Shown: positions 1 to 10,048, counted from the stretch's first letter. The stretch is DNA of 50,010 nucleotides from an uncultured Nitrososphaerales archaeon (GCA_938030895.1 CALHIV010000001.1:1-50010); one strand, 5' to 3'. Numbers and translations are program-made. The notes: generated by a model from the sequence alone, not told the origin.

Positions 1-83
1 TCAACGAAGTTGTCAACCTCAACACTTGCTGCAACAGAGCCCATCACTATAACCATTATCAGTATCTTCTTCAGCCTCTGCAT
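1..83 (-). CDS. N-terminus of a secreted or membrane protein, cut by the window edge
   Basis: Only the first 27 codons are in the window. They read as a signal peptide: MQRLKK, then a hydrophobic stretch (ILIMVIVMG), then small residues (SVAAS). A strong Shine-Dalgarno sequence (AAAGGAGGT) lies about six bases before this ATG, so I prefer it to the in-frame ATG 13 codons upstream (position 122). A TATA-like box near 187-197 would give a leader of roughly 80 bases, unlike most genes here, which look leaderless. The function cannot be told from this fragment. Confidence 0.6.
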   Translation of the reverse strand, partial: MQRLKKILIMVIVMGSVAASVEVDNFV

Positions 84-463
84 CTCAACCTCCTTTGGTA
101 GTAATGCTGGTATCTGAGCCATACAGCTTCAACTCTGCTACATAAGCAGGGTATATCTGCATTACCATGAAGGATATTGGATTGAACATATATTTATTAT
201 AGAGATGGAAGGAGTATAATTAATTAAATTGTAAGAAGGAAGGGAGTTCTGTAAGTTATCTTAGTAGATGTATGATGAGCATAGATGATAAGCAATGGTA
301 TTAAATATAAATGGATAGCATCAGTTGCCATTCAATTCTATTCAAACACTCTTTAGTACCTGTTAACCAGAACTCTAATCTAATCATAGCATAGGTGCTA
401 GTTAACAGATACCATCAGTATACTAACATTTATAGGCTTCTCACCCCTACCTAATATTAGATA
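84..463. other. Intergenic region between divergent genes
   Basis: This 380-base AT-rich region separates the truncated leftward gene from the rightward protease gene. I see no ORF of note. It holds a TATA-like box for the leftward gene near 187-197 and one for the protease at 427-436. Two 8-base arms (CTGTTAAC at 360-367, GTTAACAG at 401-408) form an inverted repeat 33 bases apart just upstream of the protease promoter. It might be a regulator site, but the arms are short. Confidence 0.5.
427..436 (+). promoter_or_regulatory. TATA box for the subtilisin-like protease
   Basis: CATTTATAGG centred about 32 bases before the ATG at 464. Archaeal transcription starts some 25 bases past the box, so the mRNA would have almost no leader, consistent with the lack of a Shine-Dalgarno sequence. 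Confidence 0.5.
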
Positions 464-3400
464 ATGTATAACAGTAATGGGAGGCTACTACTAGTATCAT
501 CCTTACTGCTATTACTCATATCTACTCTAGTGCCTAGAGACTCGTATCAGTACCAGCAGGTCCTTACTGCAGATAACCTCTCAATGGAGAAGGGTATCTA
601 CAACTACCCTGATCCTGATACCAATATCCAACTCATGCTATCAGGCTTGAGGAGTCAATCCATGCTTCTATCCCTGGATGGGCTAAGGTTAGAACCAGCT
701 GGTGTATCAAGGGTAATAGTGATGGGCCATGGAGATCTCGATCCCTTGCTTATAGGCAAAGTATTTAACTACATGAATATAGGAGGGGATGGCTATATTG
801 CATATGCAACCTTAAATGATGATGCAATACCACTACTAGAGGCTAAAGGGCTGAAGGTAGTTAAGGACTTCATGGTAACACTGGATAATAGTAGTAGCAG
901 CAGTAATACTAACAGTAATAGTAGTAGCAATAATGGTAATAGTAACATATCTATTCATAGATATCCATATCAATCTATAGCACAACCATCTTTATATTCT
1001 GCATGGATAGAGGTAGAGCAGCAGGGGATTAGCAGTAACAAGAGCGATAACAACGTAGGTATAGATGCCTCGAGGTTCTCCTTGATCTATGATCTTGATG
1101 CTATACATGCAAAGGGTGTATCTGGCAAGGGTGTTAGAGTAGCGATAGTTGACTCTGGTGTAGATTTTAGCAACAAGGATATGAGCAATACATTGGCAAG
1201 GGATAGTAATACTAACATGCCTATTATGCTGGATGCTGATGCACAGGGTATAGTGCTTACAACTGCAAGGTTCATAGCAAATATAGTGAATGGGAGGATA
1301 GTAAATGCACCATTGCCAAATGAGTTCAAGGATGACCAATCTGTATCCAACGTTTATGTTGATGAGACAGGTGTGTATCTTAACATAAAGAACAGGGAGA
1401 AGGGTATGAGGTTTGAGGTCTACAACCCAATATACCCCTACATATCCCCACTCAAGTTCAGCGCAACATCTAGCATGGATTGGAAGATAGGCAAGAGCGA
1501 TTCAGAGTTCATCCAGTCAAAGAGCGGGGTATACAGAATGGGCTTCTTCCTCCAGTTGAACTACCACCTTGGCAGACCATCCCTAATAATAGTGCCTATA
1601 CTCCTGGTAGATAGTAAGGAAGCAGGCGTATACGATACAGTCTATGCTGATATCTCAACGGCATGGGCTGACTTTGCCTTGTTTGAGTTGAGGAAGAGTA
1701 AGGACGAGGTTAAGTTCGACTTTGATTTCACAGATGAGAAGCCTATAAGGATAGGTGAAGGGTATGAGATGCTTCTCTATGATGCTGATAACGATGGTGA
1801 TGCAGATCTATCTGCAGGTACCCTTGGGGCATATGTTCTAGATGTTTGGGGTGCAATAGGTGATGGTAAGAGTAAGGATAAAAGCAACAACGGCAAGGAC
1901 TCCCAAGTATCTAGTGGAGAGAGTGATAGAGCAGAGATAGATGATTATCTTGGAGCAGTTAATGGTAGGCTACTGGAACCTATAGATAGAGATGGTAGAT
2001 ATGTTACGGTCATGTTCGACTTCTTTGGGCATGGTACACAATCAGCAGGCACGATAGTCTCCAGAGGTACAGTAGATTACCCTATATATGGTGAGTCAAC
2101 CAAGCATAGGATCAAGGGTGTAGCGCCAGATGTCAAGATAGTGCCAGTGAAGGCTCTCTGGTTTGGGGATATAGCATATGCATGGCTCTGGGCATCTGGA
2201 TTTGAGCAGGTGATGGATAAGGTCAAGATAAAAGAAGAAGAAGGTAAAGGAGAAGAGGGGGGAGGAGGTAATGGTAAGGTTACTAATGATATCACTATTA
2301 CTGATGCAGCAATGAGCACTAATAATAACGATGATAATGATAATAATAATGCTGGTTACGGTGATGGCTCAAATAAGAATAGTGAAGATGCTAAGACTAA
2401 GGTAAGGGTAGAGTGGAGATGGATCTATACTGGCAAGAATAGAGCAGATATAATAAATAACAGTTGGGGCATACCTTCAGTACCTATACTGGACCATGGA
2501 GCTGGTTATGATACGATAAGTATGCTTGCTACAGTACTTAGCATCCCTGGCTATCTAGATCCTAAATACCCTGGTGTACTCATGGTCAATAGTGCTGGCA
2601 ACTCAGGCCATGCCTATGGTACTGTATCATCACCAGCAGCATCACCCTTAGCACTTGCCGTTGGTGCTACTACAAACAATGTAATAGTTGGGCTAGAGTT
2701 TACCAAGAAGCAACCAAGGTTTGGGAATAGTCTAGAGTATTACGATGATATAGCAGACTTTTCAAGCAAAGGTCCTACAATATTGGGCGATGTGAAGCCA
2801 GAGTTGCTTGCAACAGGGGCCTATGGGTTCACACCATTGCCTGTGAACTCAAAGTATGCAATAGACTCTACACAAGCATTTGGTATCTTTGGAGGAACCA
2901 GCATGGCAGCACCAATAGCATCTGGCTCAGCAGCCCTATTAATACAAGCGCTCAGGGATAAGGGCGTAGAGTATGATCCCTCGCTGGTTAGAGCAATACT
3001 CATCTCTACAGCAAGGGACCTCAAGTACGATCCATTCACTCAGGGTTCAGGGAGGATAGACCCTCTGAAGGCTATAGAGTACGTTGATGGGAGAGAGGGC
3101 TCATTCATCGTCTACACATATGATACATATAGGAACTATCTGGATGTGCTAAAGAGTGTAGCAGAGAGGCAGAACCTTGCACTTGATGAGAAGAGTAAGG
3201 ACGGTGAGAAGTACGGGTTCAGATTGGCAATACCTGAGGCAGATATCATATCAAGCAAGTGGTATGCAGGATATATCGCAAAAGGTGGTAAGAAGAGTGC
3301 AGAGTTTACAATAGTTAACAGTACGGATGAGAGGCTCAAGGTGACCGTAGAACCAACAGCGCTCAGACTCATCTCTATAAGCAGTATTGATGGGAAGACC

Positions 3401-6079
3401 TCACCAAGGGAGAAGGATCCATCATTCAATGGTGAGGATTATGGTTATATACCAAACTACTTCAAGGTGGGTAAGGATGCTAGTACTGCTATGGCTGTAA
3501 GCAAGTATGAAGGGAGCAAGAGCAGTACTACTACTGCTGATGATAATGATGATAAAAAGTCCAAAGATAACAACGATGGAGACAAAGACAAAGATAGAAT
3601 AAGTATAGGTTCGATAGATCTTGATATAGATAGTGTTAAGGATGCAGACCTCATGATAGCAAAGGTATACTATCCATTCGATAAGTTCATGAACCTCAAG
3701 GACCAGTTATATGCAAATGAACTCAGGATAGCATCTCTCTATGCATACGATTGGAGGGATGAGGATAAGGACTCCAAACTAACATACACAGAGACAGCTA
3801 TGATAAATCGTGCTGGAGCCTGGGGCACTGTACAGCATCTAGTTGTTAGGGAACCGTTCAAGCGTATACAAGGCGATCTCCTGCTAGGTGTATACCCTGT
3901 TCCAAACACCATATCTTACTGGTTCGGTAACACGCAGAAGGATGCAGATCCATTTGAGTACAAGCTGGTTACAGCATTCTACAAGAAGGATTCATGGGAT
4001 ATGATCGATATAGATGGAGGTATTGTGATGAGGGATGATGATGGAAGGGTTAAGAACGTTATGTTCATTGGACCAAGGAGTAGCGTAACATTCAAAGCAT
4101 CTATAGATGTGAAGGATGCTAGAGAAGGGATATACCAAGGCTTCATAACTGTGAGTAGCGATACACAGGTTACAAACATACCTGTATCGTTTGTAGTTCC
4201 AATTGATATAGGTAGCAAGGATAAGGATGTACCTATTGTTATAGGAAGTAACGAGATGATGGATAAGGATATAGGGGTTAATGGTGGCGATGGAGATAGT
4301 AACAGCAATAACAGCAATAACAATAATAACAGCAATAACAACAGCGATAGCAGCGCTAAGAACAACCATAATCATAGTAGAGGTGACAGCAGAGGCCGTG
4401 AGAGTATGATAGATCTAACCGCTAGGTATAGAGAGAATGGTATAACCTTACTCTACGATAACTCCGTCATAGTAGGGGCATTTGATATGCTCGGTAGATA
4501 CAACTCTGGCGAGTGGAAGTATTATCACCTCAACGTGACAGATCCAAGCATAAATGTTCTAAGCATGAAACTAACATGGAAGAGCAGATGGAGCAGTGTG
4601 GATATATTCGTAGTGGATCCTAACGGAAGGATAATAGCCACGAACGTGCCTGGAGGTGTATTCAAGGCATTCATAAACTGGCCTAGCAATGACTGGCTCG
4701 GAAGGACAAGGGCGAGTGGTGGAGGAGGATTCTATCCATCGCAGAATAGTGGTGAGAACTCTACTGTACTCTACATACCTATAGAATCTACAGGGGTATA
4801 CTCGATAATGCTACATACAACGCTATTTGGTGCTGAGCAGGATGCTTATGAACCATTGAGGATAGAGATAAAACCAGCAACGATAATACCTGATCCTGAA
4901 CCACCAAGGCTCAAGATAGATGTGGCAAGTTATGTGAAAGGCATGATAGATGTAGTTATAGAGGTTGCTGATGAGAATATAGAGGAGGTTTTATACAGCC
5001 TGGATGACTCTAGACCATCACCACTTCCTATAGATAATGGTAAGGATGTAAAGGGAGAGTGGCAAGGTCATCTCACCAGTAGCAGTAGTATTGGTAGTAC
5101 TAGCAGCAGTAGTAGCAAGGATGCTATTATAGGCATCACAACCATCGATAGAGATAGCATCAATATAGATAAAAATAGCAGTAACAGTAGTATTACAGGT
5201 AATACCTCTTCAAGAACTGTTAGGATAAGCATAGATACGAGCAGGTTGGTGGATGGGCCACATACAATCACAGTAACAGCGAAGGATAGTGCAGGTCATA
5301 GATCGCTCAGCAGTGCAAAGTTCATAGTTGATAATACGCCTCCACTCATACTTGTCAATGGGCTGGATAGGCTGGATGATAGTGCTGGAGCTGGTATTGG
5401 GGATGGTATTGGGGATGAAGGTAATGACAGTAACCATACTAGACCAGTAACAGGTATACTTAGATTCAGTGTTAGCATGAAGGATGCCAACCCTAGCTCA
5501 TTGAAGATCATCCTCCCAGATGGAAGCATAGTAGAGGATGTAGGGGATGTGATAAGTATAGATACAACAAGGCTGGATGATGGCATGCATGAGGTTAGGA
5601 TAGTTGCAGAGGATAAAGTGGGCAATGTATCTGAAGAGGTGAGGAGGTTCAAGGTAGATAACACACCCCCAAGCATATCTATACTGGAGGAGGATGGCAA
5701 GACGGTATCTGGCATATTAGAGTTGAGGTACTCCATAGTTGAGGAGAACCTTAGGCAATTGCTAGTAGCAGTAGACGGTAATGCTAGAGCGATAGAGAAT
5801 ACAGGTTCTATAGCAATAGATACCAAGGATCTAGTAGATGGTAGGCATAAGGTTGAGATAATAGCAGAGGACCTTGCAGGGCATAAGGCAAGTGCTGGTA
5901 TAGAGTTCGTAGCCATGAACTATGAACCAGTTATAAGGGCTCAGATAGAGGATGCTAGAGTGAGTGCACAGAACACAGGCTTAGTGATTGGGCTTGCCAT
6001 AGGTGCTGGTGTAGCAACAGCAGCTGTTATTGTTCTAATGAGGCAGAGGGCTAGTAGCAGTAATAAGGTACAGGGATGA
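464..6079 (+). CDS. Giant secreted subtilisin-like (S8) serine protease, membrane-anchored
   Basis: An 1871-residue S8 family protease, far longer than a typical subtilase (300-700). A hydrophobic signal segment lies at residues 8-22. The catalytic triad is recognisable: Asp230 (VAIVDSGVD), His523 (FFGHGT) and Ser813 (GGTSMAAP), with oxyanion Asn713 (SAGNSG). About 290 residues separate Asp and His, so a large domain is inserted in the catalytic core. Several low-complexity tracts rich in Asn, Ser and Asp sit between domains (for example near residues 143-163, 600-645 and 1280-1310). The last 400 residues contain three or more Ig-like repeats, each with a motif like DGxHxxxxxAxDxxG. A single membrane segment at 1838-1859 followed by a basic tail anchors it, so the protease would face outward. 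Substrate unknown; S-layer or surface-protein processing is a guess. Confidence 0.93.
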   Translation: MYNSNGRLLLVSSLLLLLISTLVPRDSYQYQQVLTADNLSMEKGIYNYPDPDTNIQLMLSGLRSQSMLLSLDGLRLEPAGVSRVIVMGHGDLDPLLIGKVFNYMNIGGDGYIAYATLNDDAIPLLEAKGLKVVKDFMVTLDNSSSSSNTNSNSSSNNGNSNISIHRYPYQSIAQPSLYSAWIEVEQQGISSNKSDNNVGIDASRFSLIYDLDAIHAKGVSGKGVRVAIVDSGVDFSNKDMSNTLARDSNTNMPIMLDADAQGIVLTTARFIANIVNGRIVNAPLPNEFKDDQSVSNVYVDETGVYLNIKNREKGMRFEVYNPIYPYISPLKFSATSSMDWKIGKSDSEFIQSKSGVYRMGFFLQLNYHLGRPSLIIVPILLVDSKEAGVYDTVYADISTAWADFALFELRKSKDEVKFDFDFTDEKPIRIGEGYEMLLYDADNDGDADLSAGTLGAYVLDVWGAIGDGKSKDKSNNGKDSQVSSGESDRAEIDDYLGAVNGRLLEPIDRDGRYVTVMFDFFGHGTQSAGTIVSRGTVDYPIYGESTKHRIKGVAPDVKIVPVKALWFGDIAYAWLWASGFEQVMDKVKIKEEEGKGEEGGGGNGKVTNDITITDAAMSTNNNDDNDNNNAGYGDGSNKNSEDAKTKVRVEWRWIYTGKNRADIINNSWGIPSVPILDHGAGYDTISMLATVLSIPGYLDPKYPGVLMVNSAGNSGHAYGTVSSPAASPLALAVGATTNNVIVGLEFTKKQPRFGNSLEYYDDIADFSSKGPTILGDVKPELLATGAYGFTPLPVNSKYAIDSTQAFGIFGGTSMAAPIASGSAALLIQALRDKGVEYDPSLVRAILISTARDLKYDPFTQGSGRIDPLKAIEYVDGREGSFIVYTYDTYRNYLDVLKSVAERQNLALDEKSKDGEKYGFRLAIPEADIISSKWYAGYIAKGGKKSAEFTIVNSTDERLKVTVEPTALRLISISSIDGKTSPREKDPSFNGEDYGYIPNYFKVGKDASTAMAVSKYEGSKSSTTTADDNDDKKSKDNNDGDKDKDRISIGSIDLDIDSVKDADLMIAKVYYPFDKFMNLKDQLYANELRIASLYAYDWRDEDKDSKLTYTETAMINRAGAWGTVQHLVVREPFKRIQGDLLLGVYPVPNTISYWFGNTQKDADPFEYKLVTAFYKKDSWDMIDIDGGIVMRDDDGRVKNVMFIGPRSSVTFKASIDVKDAREGIYQGFITVSSDTQVTNIPVSFVVPIDIGSKDKDVPIVIGSNEMMDKDIGVNGGDGDSNSNNSNNNNNSNNNSDSSAKNNHNHSRGDSRGRESMIDLTARYRENGITLLYDNSVIVGAFDMLGRYNSGEWKYYHLNVTDPSINVLSMKLTWKSRWSSVDIFVVDPNGRIIATNVPGGVFKAFINWPSNDWLGRTRASGGGGFYPSQNSGENSTVLYIPIESTGVYSIMLHTTLFGAEQDAYEPLRIEIKPATIIPDPEPPRLKIDVASYVKGMIDVVIEVADENIEEVLYSLDDSRPSPLPIDNGKDVKGEWQGHLTSSSSIGSTSSSSSKDAIIGITTIDRDSINIDKNSSNSSITGNTSSRTVRISIDTSRLVDGPHTITVTAKDSAGHRSLSSAKFIVDNTPPLILVNGLDRLDDSAGAGIGDGIGDEGNDSNHTRPVTGILRFSVSMKDANPSSLKIILPDGSIVEDVGDVISIDTTRLDDGMHEVRIVAEDKVGNVSEEVRRFKVDNTPPSISILEEDGKTVSGILELRYSIVEENLRQLLVAVDGNARAIENTGSIAIDTKDLVDGRHKVEIIAEDLAGHKASAGIEFVAMNYEPVIRAQIEDARVSAQNTGLVIGLAIGAGVATAAVIVLMRQRASSSNKVQG

Positions 6080-6143
6080 TGTTAACATTACTATCATCAT
6101 TATAAGAGTTGATCTAGAGTCCAGTTAACCTAGATGGATATAA

Positions 6144-6172
6144 ATAGAGATATAGATAGAGATATAGATAGG
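6144..6172. repeat. Short GATATA-type tandem repeat
   Basis: Intergenic stretch with two copies of a unit close to AGATATAGATAG. Similar runs recur near 8515-8533 and 42122-42175, always between genes. Confidence 0.6.
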
Positions 6173-6217
6173 TAAGTAGATATCTAGCCAGGCACTATCC
6201 TTATTCTCATCAATAGA

Positions 6218-6226
6218 TTTAAAATA
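6218..6226 (+). promoter_or_regulatory. TATA box for the Rieske-cytochrome b operon
   Basis: TTTAAAATA about 25-30 bases before the start codons at 6246/6249, predicting a leaderless transcript. Confidence 0.5.
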
Positions 6227-6248
6227 AGGTATATCGAAATATCTAGTG

Positions 6249-6869
6249 ATGGTAGGGGGAGGAGAGGCTCGGGAGGAGAGGATATCCCGTAGAGAGTTCC
6301 TCAAACTTATGGCTGCTGCTGGTACAGTGTTATCATTCACACCATTCATAGACTGGGGTAAGTTCATGCCCCGTGCTGCCTCTGGCAAGATAGAGAAGAC
6401 TGCAGTTGAACTGCCAGATGGCACACATGCCAATGTTAAGACATTCCCCCCGAACCATGCTGAGACTGTCATATACCCAAAGACTGGCGATAGGGTTCTT
6501 GATCAGGAGCCATTCAGGGTATGGAAGGTTGTAAGATTACCGGAGGAGATGGGAGGTGCAAGGAACGACGCATCTGCATTCAGATGCTATAGCGATGTAT
6601 GCCTTCATCTCTGGTGTCTATGGACATATAGGTCAGAGGAGGATAAGAAGAGGGGAGAGTGCCCATGCCATGGTAGCATATACGATATGAGGACTGGGAA
6701 GGCCATAGCAGGACCGGCATTCTTCCAGTCGCCTCCAGCAAACCTTCTGCCCAAACTTGATCTTGAGGTTGATTCTAACGGCTACCTATGGATACTACCT
6801 CCAACATTCTCTCTAGATAAGAATGGTATAATAGGCTTCGGTAGGTTTGAGAAGGGAGTGAATGCGTGA
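6249..6869 (+). CDS. Rieske iron-sulfur protein of a cytochrome bc-type complex, Tat-exported
   Basis: This would be the high-potential 2Fe-2S subunit passing electrons from quinol oxidation to a periplasmic-side carrier. The N-terminus carries a twin-arginine signal (ISRREFLKLMAAAG). Cluster ligands are Cys118/His120 and Cys138/His141. The two extra cysteines (123 and 140) match the disulfide of bc1-type Rieske proteins (CxHxxC...CPCHGS). The ATG at 6249 follows an in-frame GTG at 6246; either could be used. The stop codon overlaps the start of the cytochrome b gene, so the two are co-transcribed. In ammonia-oxidising archaea the pair serves as a complex III analogue. Confidence 0.92.
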   Translation: MVGGGEAREERISRREFLKLMAAAGTVLSFTPFIDWGKFMPRAASGKIEKTAVELPDGTHANVKTFPPNHAETVIYPKTGDRVLDQEPFRVWKVVRLPEEMGGARNDASAFRCYSDVCLHLWCLWTYRSEEDKKRGECPCHGSIYDMRTGKAIAGPAFFQSPPANLLPKLDLEVDSNGYLWILPPTFSLDKNGIIGFGRFEKGVNA

Positions 6870-8470
6870 TGAGTATCCAGAAGGGGGATAATGGACTGGT
6901 AAGGTTCTTCAAGTGGCTCTGGCAAGGGCTTGAGCGTACCATATTCGTAGGTATAAAGTTCACATATCCATCAAGGTTTGTGAGTCCTATGGGCTTCCTA
7001 GGCATGTTAACATTCATAGTATTCATCATACTGGGCATAACTGGTGCACTCCTCATGTTCTACTATGAGCCTATACTGGATAGGGCATGGGATAGTGTAA
7101 AATCTATAAATGATACAATACCATATGGCTTCCATATAAGGAATATACATTATCATGCATCAAATGCAATGGTCTTCCTTGCTCTAGCACATATGTACTA
7201 CCAGTACTTCTCTGGGAGGTACAAGATAAGGAACGAGGTTCTGTGGGTTACAGGGGTTATACTTGGTACTGTAACTATCCTTGAGGCATTCACTGGCTAC
7301 GATATAATATACAATGAGAGGGCAGAGTTGGCAATAAGCATAGCCTCTTCTCTAACCAATTCCATACCAGTGATAGGACCTGAGTTAAGGGAGATGGTAT
7401 TCGGCGCTGGTTTTGCTGACTTTGTGCTCAGATTCTACGCTCTTCATGTCTTCATACTCCCGATTGTGATGTTAGGGCTTATGGCTGTACACTTCCCCCG
7501 CTTCCTTGTGTTCGATGTACCGATGGTCATGGCTGTAGCAGGGATGATATTCATAGTTGCAGGTGTATTCCCTGTAGAGTTGGGTAATAAGTTCGATCCC
7601 ACAGTTGCTCCAGATATAACAGTCCCGGAGTGGTATCTCTCTGGAATATACGCATTCCTTAGGACACAGTATGACAAGTTCGTTACTGGTGTGCTCTGGC
7701 CAGGACTCTTCATAGCAGCGTTAGCTATGATCCCATTCATAGACAGGTACAAGAAGCTCTCGTGGAAGGATAGACCATTGATAACAGCAATAGGCATAAC
7801 AAGTCTAGCACAGATAATAGTTACCACATACTGGGGCTTCTATATCGATCCAGACTTCAGAAAACCACTGTTGGATAGGATAGTCATAGATCCAATCCTA
7901 TTCTATACTGTGATGCTACTTCTAGTACCTTTGTCATTTGGCTTCACATATATGATGATCAAACTTGCAAAGCACTTCGAGGAGTTGAACAAGAAGGAGG
8001 CAGCAGCAAGGAAGGCCAAAGGCAGTTCTGGTCTGAATATACCCATAAAGTGGGGCTGGTGGCTCCTTGTAGTGCTCCTAGTATTCCAAGTCTATCTGAA
8101 TATAGCAGCATACTATGCTGGCATAAACGGTTTCAAGAACGTTCAATTGTTCATAATCGGGTTAGTGCTTGTAACATTTGCTGGGGTATTCCACCTCTAC
8201 AGATACCTTAATGAGCAGGTGAAGAAGGCTAAGCCCATCGCAAAGCCAGCTCCAAAGGAGCCTACACCAAGGCCGGTGATAGAGCATAAGGAAGAGAAGA
8301 AGGAGGTAAGGCCTGTGGTAGAGGCAAAGGTGCAGACAAGTACCATAGATACGATAGGTAAGACTCCAACAACAGCAACTACTACTGCTACTGTAACTAC
8401 GTCATCATCTCCCCCTACATCATCTCCATCTTCATCAACATCTGGTAGTACAAGTTCCAATACTGGCTAG
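6869..8470 (+). CDS. Cytochrome b (b6 plus subunit-IV type fusion)
   Basis: Quinol-oxidising di-heme membrane subunit. Heme ligand pairs are His94/His108 and His193/His208. The second pair is 15 apart, as in cytochrome b6, not 14 as in mitochondrial cytochrome b. The Qo-site motif PEWY is at 253-256, in the part equivalent to subunit IV. Three helices follow it, then two further predicted membrane segments around residues 392-450. The last 80 residues form a soluble tail rich in Lys/Glu/Pro, then Thr/Ser, probably cytoplasmic or surface linker. Start chosen at the ATG overlapping the Rieske stop (TGATG); a GTG one codon earlier is possible. A GGGAGTGA ribosome site precedes it. Confidence 0.93.
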   Translation: MSIQKGDNGLVRFFKWLWQGLERTIFVGIKFTYPSRFVSPMGFLGMLTFIVFIILGITGALLMFYYEPILDRAWDSVKSINDTIPYGFHIRNIHYHASNAMVFLALAHMYYQYFSGRYKIRNEVLWVTGVILGTVTILEAFTGYDIIYNERAELAISIASSLTNSIPVIGPELREMVFGAGFADFVLRFYALHVFILPIVMLGLMAVHFPRFLVFDVPMVMAVAGMIFIVAGVFPVELGNKFDPTVAPDITVPEWYLSGIYAFLRTQYDKFVTGVLWPGLFIAALAMIPFIDRYKKLSWKDRPLITAIGITSLAQIIVTTYWGFYIDPDFRKPLLDRIVIDPILFYTVMLLLVPLSFGFTYMMIKLAKHFEELNKKEAAARKAKGSSGLNIPIKWGWWLLVVLLVFQVYLNIAAYYAGINGFKNVQLFIIGLVLVTFAGVFHLYRYLNEQVKKAKPIAKPAPKEPTPRPVIEHKEEKKEVRPVVEAKVQTSTIDTIGKTPTTATTTATVTTSSSPPTSSPSSSTSGSTSSNTG

Positions 8471-8514
8471 CAAGCAATCACTTTTTATGTGGCAAAGGGG
8501 CAAGCGATATATAG

Positions 8515-8533
8515 ATATAGATATAGACTATAT
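8515..8533. repeat. Short GATATA-type tandem repeat
   Basis: About three copies of ATATAG in the spacer after the cytochrome b gene, similar to the runs near 6144 and 42122. The rest of this 257-base spacer (8471-8727) is AT-rich, with a T5 run just after the cytochrome b stop (8482-8486) that could end transcription. Confidence 0.5.
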
Positions 8534-8697
8534 CATAAGGCAGATAGATACACTTATTTAATTACCTCTTATTAGGTTTCTACTACAATATTTACCTTTA
8601 AAAGTAAATAAAGAGACTATATACCAAAATCAATGTTATTCATAAATTTATCCCACTATATGGTCTATAATTCCCTATAATATCAATATACGGAACA

Positions 8698-8705
8698 TTT
8701 ATATG
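8698..8705 (+). promoter_or_regulatory. TATA box for the secreted protein at 8728
   Basis: TTTATATG 23-30 bases before the ATG, predicting a leaderless mRNA. Confidence 0.5.
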
Positions 8706-8727
8706 ATTCTACTCCTATTTAGATATA

Positions 8728-10038
8728 ATGACGAATACACATATAATATGGGTGATAAGTTTACTTTTATTACCCATATTGGTAATAAACGCGTATGCAG
8801 CAGATATGGACCAAGTGAAAGAGCAGGTAGGCAAACCAGTAAAGATAAGGACGGATAAGGATGCATACCATTGTGAGAAGGATAAGCAGGTTGTAGTATC
8901 AGTATCAGGAAGTCCAAACACAACATATACTCTAGTTGTAACCAAACCAGATAATACAACGCTAACCTATACCATTACTACCGATGCATCTGGCAACGCT
9001 TCCATCAGCATACCACTATCAGCATCAGAACCATCAGGTACATGGCTTCTAACACTTTATGATGCAAATAGAAGACCAGTAGCAGAGTGGAAGTTCATGG
9101 TAAAGTGCGAGGTATCACCTCCACCACCAGAGCCTATGGAGCCATGCTTGACCGTTGTTAGCGATACATCAACGTTTGTGGATAGAGGTAATACAGTTCT
9201 AATCAACTATACATGGCCAGCACCGATAAATGGCAATGATCTAGGTGTTCCAGGGGTAAAGACCATATGGTCAAGCAATGGCTTAGATACCAATAATCCA
9301 TATACCTTCACAAGGTACTTCCTTCTACCTTCAGGGAATGTGTATTCTGGTACATTAACCATAAATGCAGATGATCAGTGGATGGACCTGAAGATTAATG
9401 GCCAATTCGTGGCAAGCGAACCCTTCCCAGGTTGGGGCAATGTGCATACATACAATGTATCAGCATATCTGCAGCCAGGGCTTAATACACTAGAGGTCAA
9501 GGCTGTTGATATAGGGAGGGCGGTTGCAGCACTTGCATACAAGTTGGATGTCAATTGCAAACCAGTACAAGGATCAACACACTGGGATAAGATAATCTTT
9601 ACCATAGATGTTAGAGAGGTTCAACCTTCTCCAACGCAACCAGGGAATGAGGAGCTAGTTAAGAAGTTAAGGCCTTTAATAGGCAAGACTCTAGACATAA
9701 AGGTTAGGGATGAGCCGAGCGAGATTGTTGCACTAGAGGATACAGTGAAGGCATTCCTTGCAGCAAAGTATAACCTTACCAAGCAGGATCTTACATACAT
9801 AACTGTAAAGATAGTTGAGGTTGAGTACGCCATAGATCCTAACATACATGGTAAGATTGTGCCTCAAGAGCCACAGAAGCCTACTGAAGCAGGTAGTAGT
9901 AAAGGAAATCGCATGAACGCTGATATAGATGGTAAGATAGGCGATGGGGTATACTATGCACTACCCCTGGGTATAGGCATAGCAGGAGGATTGGGAGCAT
10001 TCATAGCGATGAGGTATAGAAGAGGGCAGAACTACTGA
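8728..10038 (+). CDS. Secreted, C-terminally anchored protein of unknown function
   Basis: A 436-residue protein I cannot assign to a family with confidence. It has a signal peptide (residues 1-24, likely cut after AYA), then a beta-rich domain (about 35-130) like the macroglobulin/Ig-type domains of surface proteins (TYTLVVTKPDNTT, GTWLLTLYDANRRP). A second beta-rich domain covers roughly 135-290; it contains a segment like carbohydrate-binding or PA14-type folds (LTINADDQWMDLKINGQ). A charged region follows, then one membrane helix near 409-429 with a basic tail. Two Cys pairs may form disulfides. It lies between the cytochrome b and cupredoxin genes but has its own promoter, so a role in electron transport is not shown. 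A surface or S-layer-associated role is my guess. Confidence 0.85.
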   Translation: MTNTHIIWVISLLLLPILVINAYAADMDQVKEQVGKPVKIRTDKDAYHCEKDKQVVVSVSGSPNTTYTLVVTKPDNTTLTYTITTDASGNASISIPLSASEPSGTWLLTLYDANRRPVAEWKFMVKCEVSPPPPEPMEPCLTVVSDTSTFVDRGNTVLINYTWPAPINGNDLGVPGVKTIWSSNGLDTNNPYTFTRYFLLPSGNVYSGTLTINADDQWMDLKINGQFVASEPFPGWGNVHTYNVSAYLQPGLNTLEVKAVDIGRAVAALAYKLDVNCKPVQGSTHWDKIIFTIDVREVQPSPTQPGNEELVKKLRPLIGKTLDIKVRDEPSEIVALEDTVKAFLAAKYNLTKQDLTYITVKIVEVEYAIDPNIHGKIVPQEPQKPTEAGSSKGNRMNADIDGKIGDGVYYALPLGIGIAGGLGAFIAMRYRRGQNY

Positions 10039-10048
10039 TCCAATAACA

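Noticed and set aside
3979-4375. Leucine- or isoleucine-rich open frames on the minus strand inside the protease gene
   Set aside because: They are antisense readings of Asn/Ser/Asp repeat codons and lie wholly within a clear coding gene.
5296-5916. 206-codon minus-strand frame within the protease gene
   Set aside because: Antisense shadow of the Ig-like repeats with Ser/Leu-biased composition and no promoter or family match.
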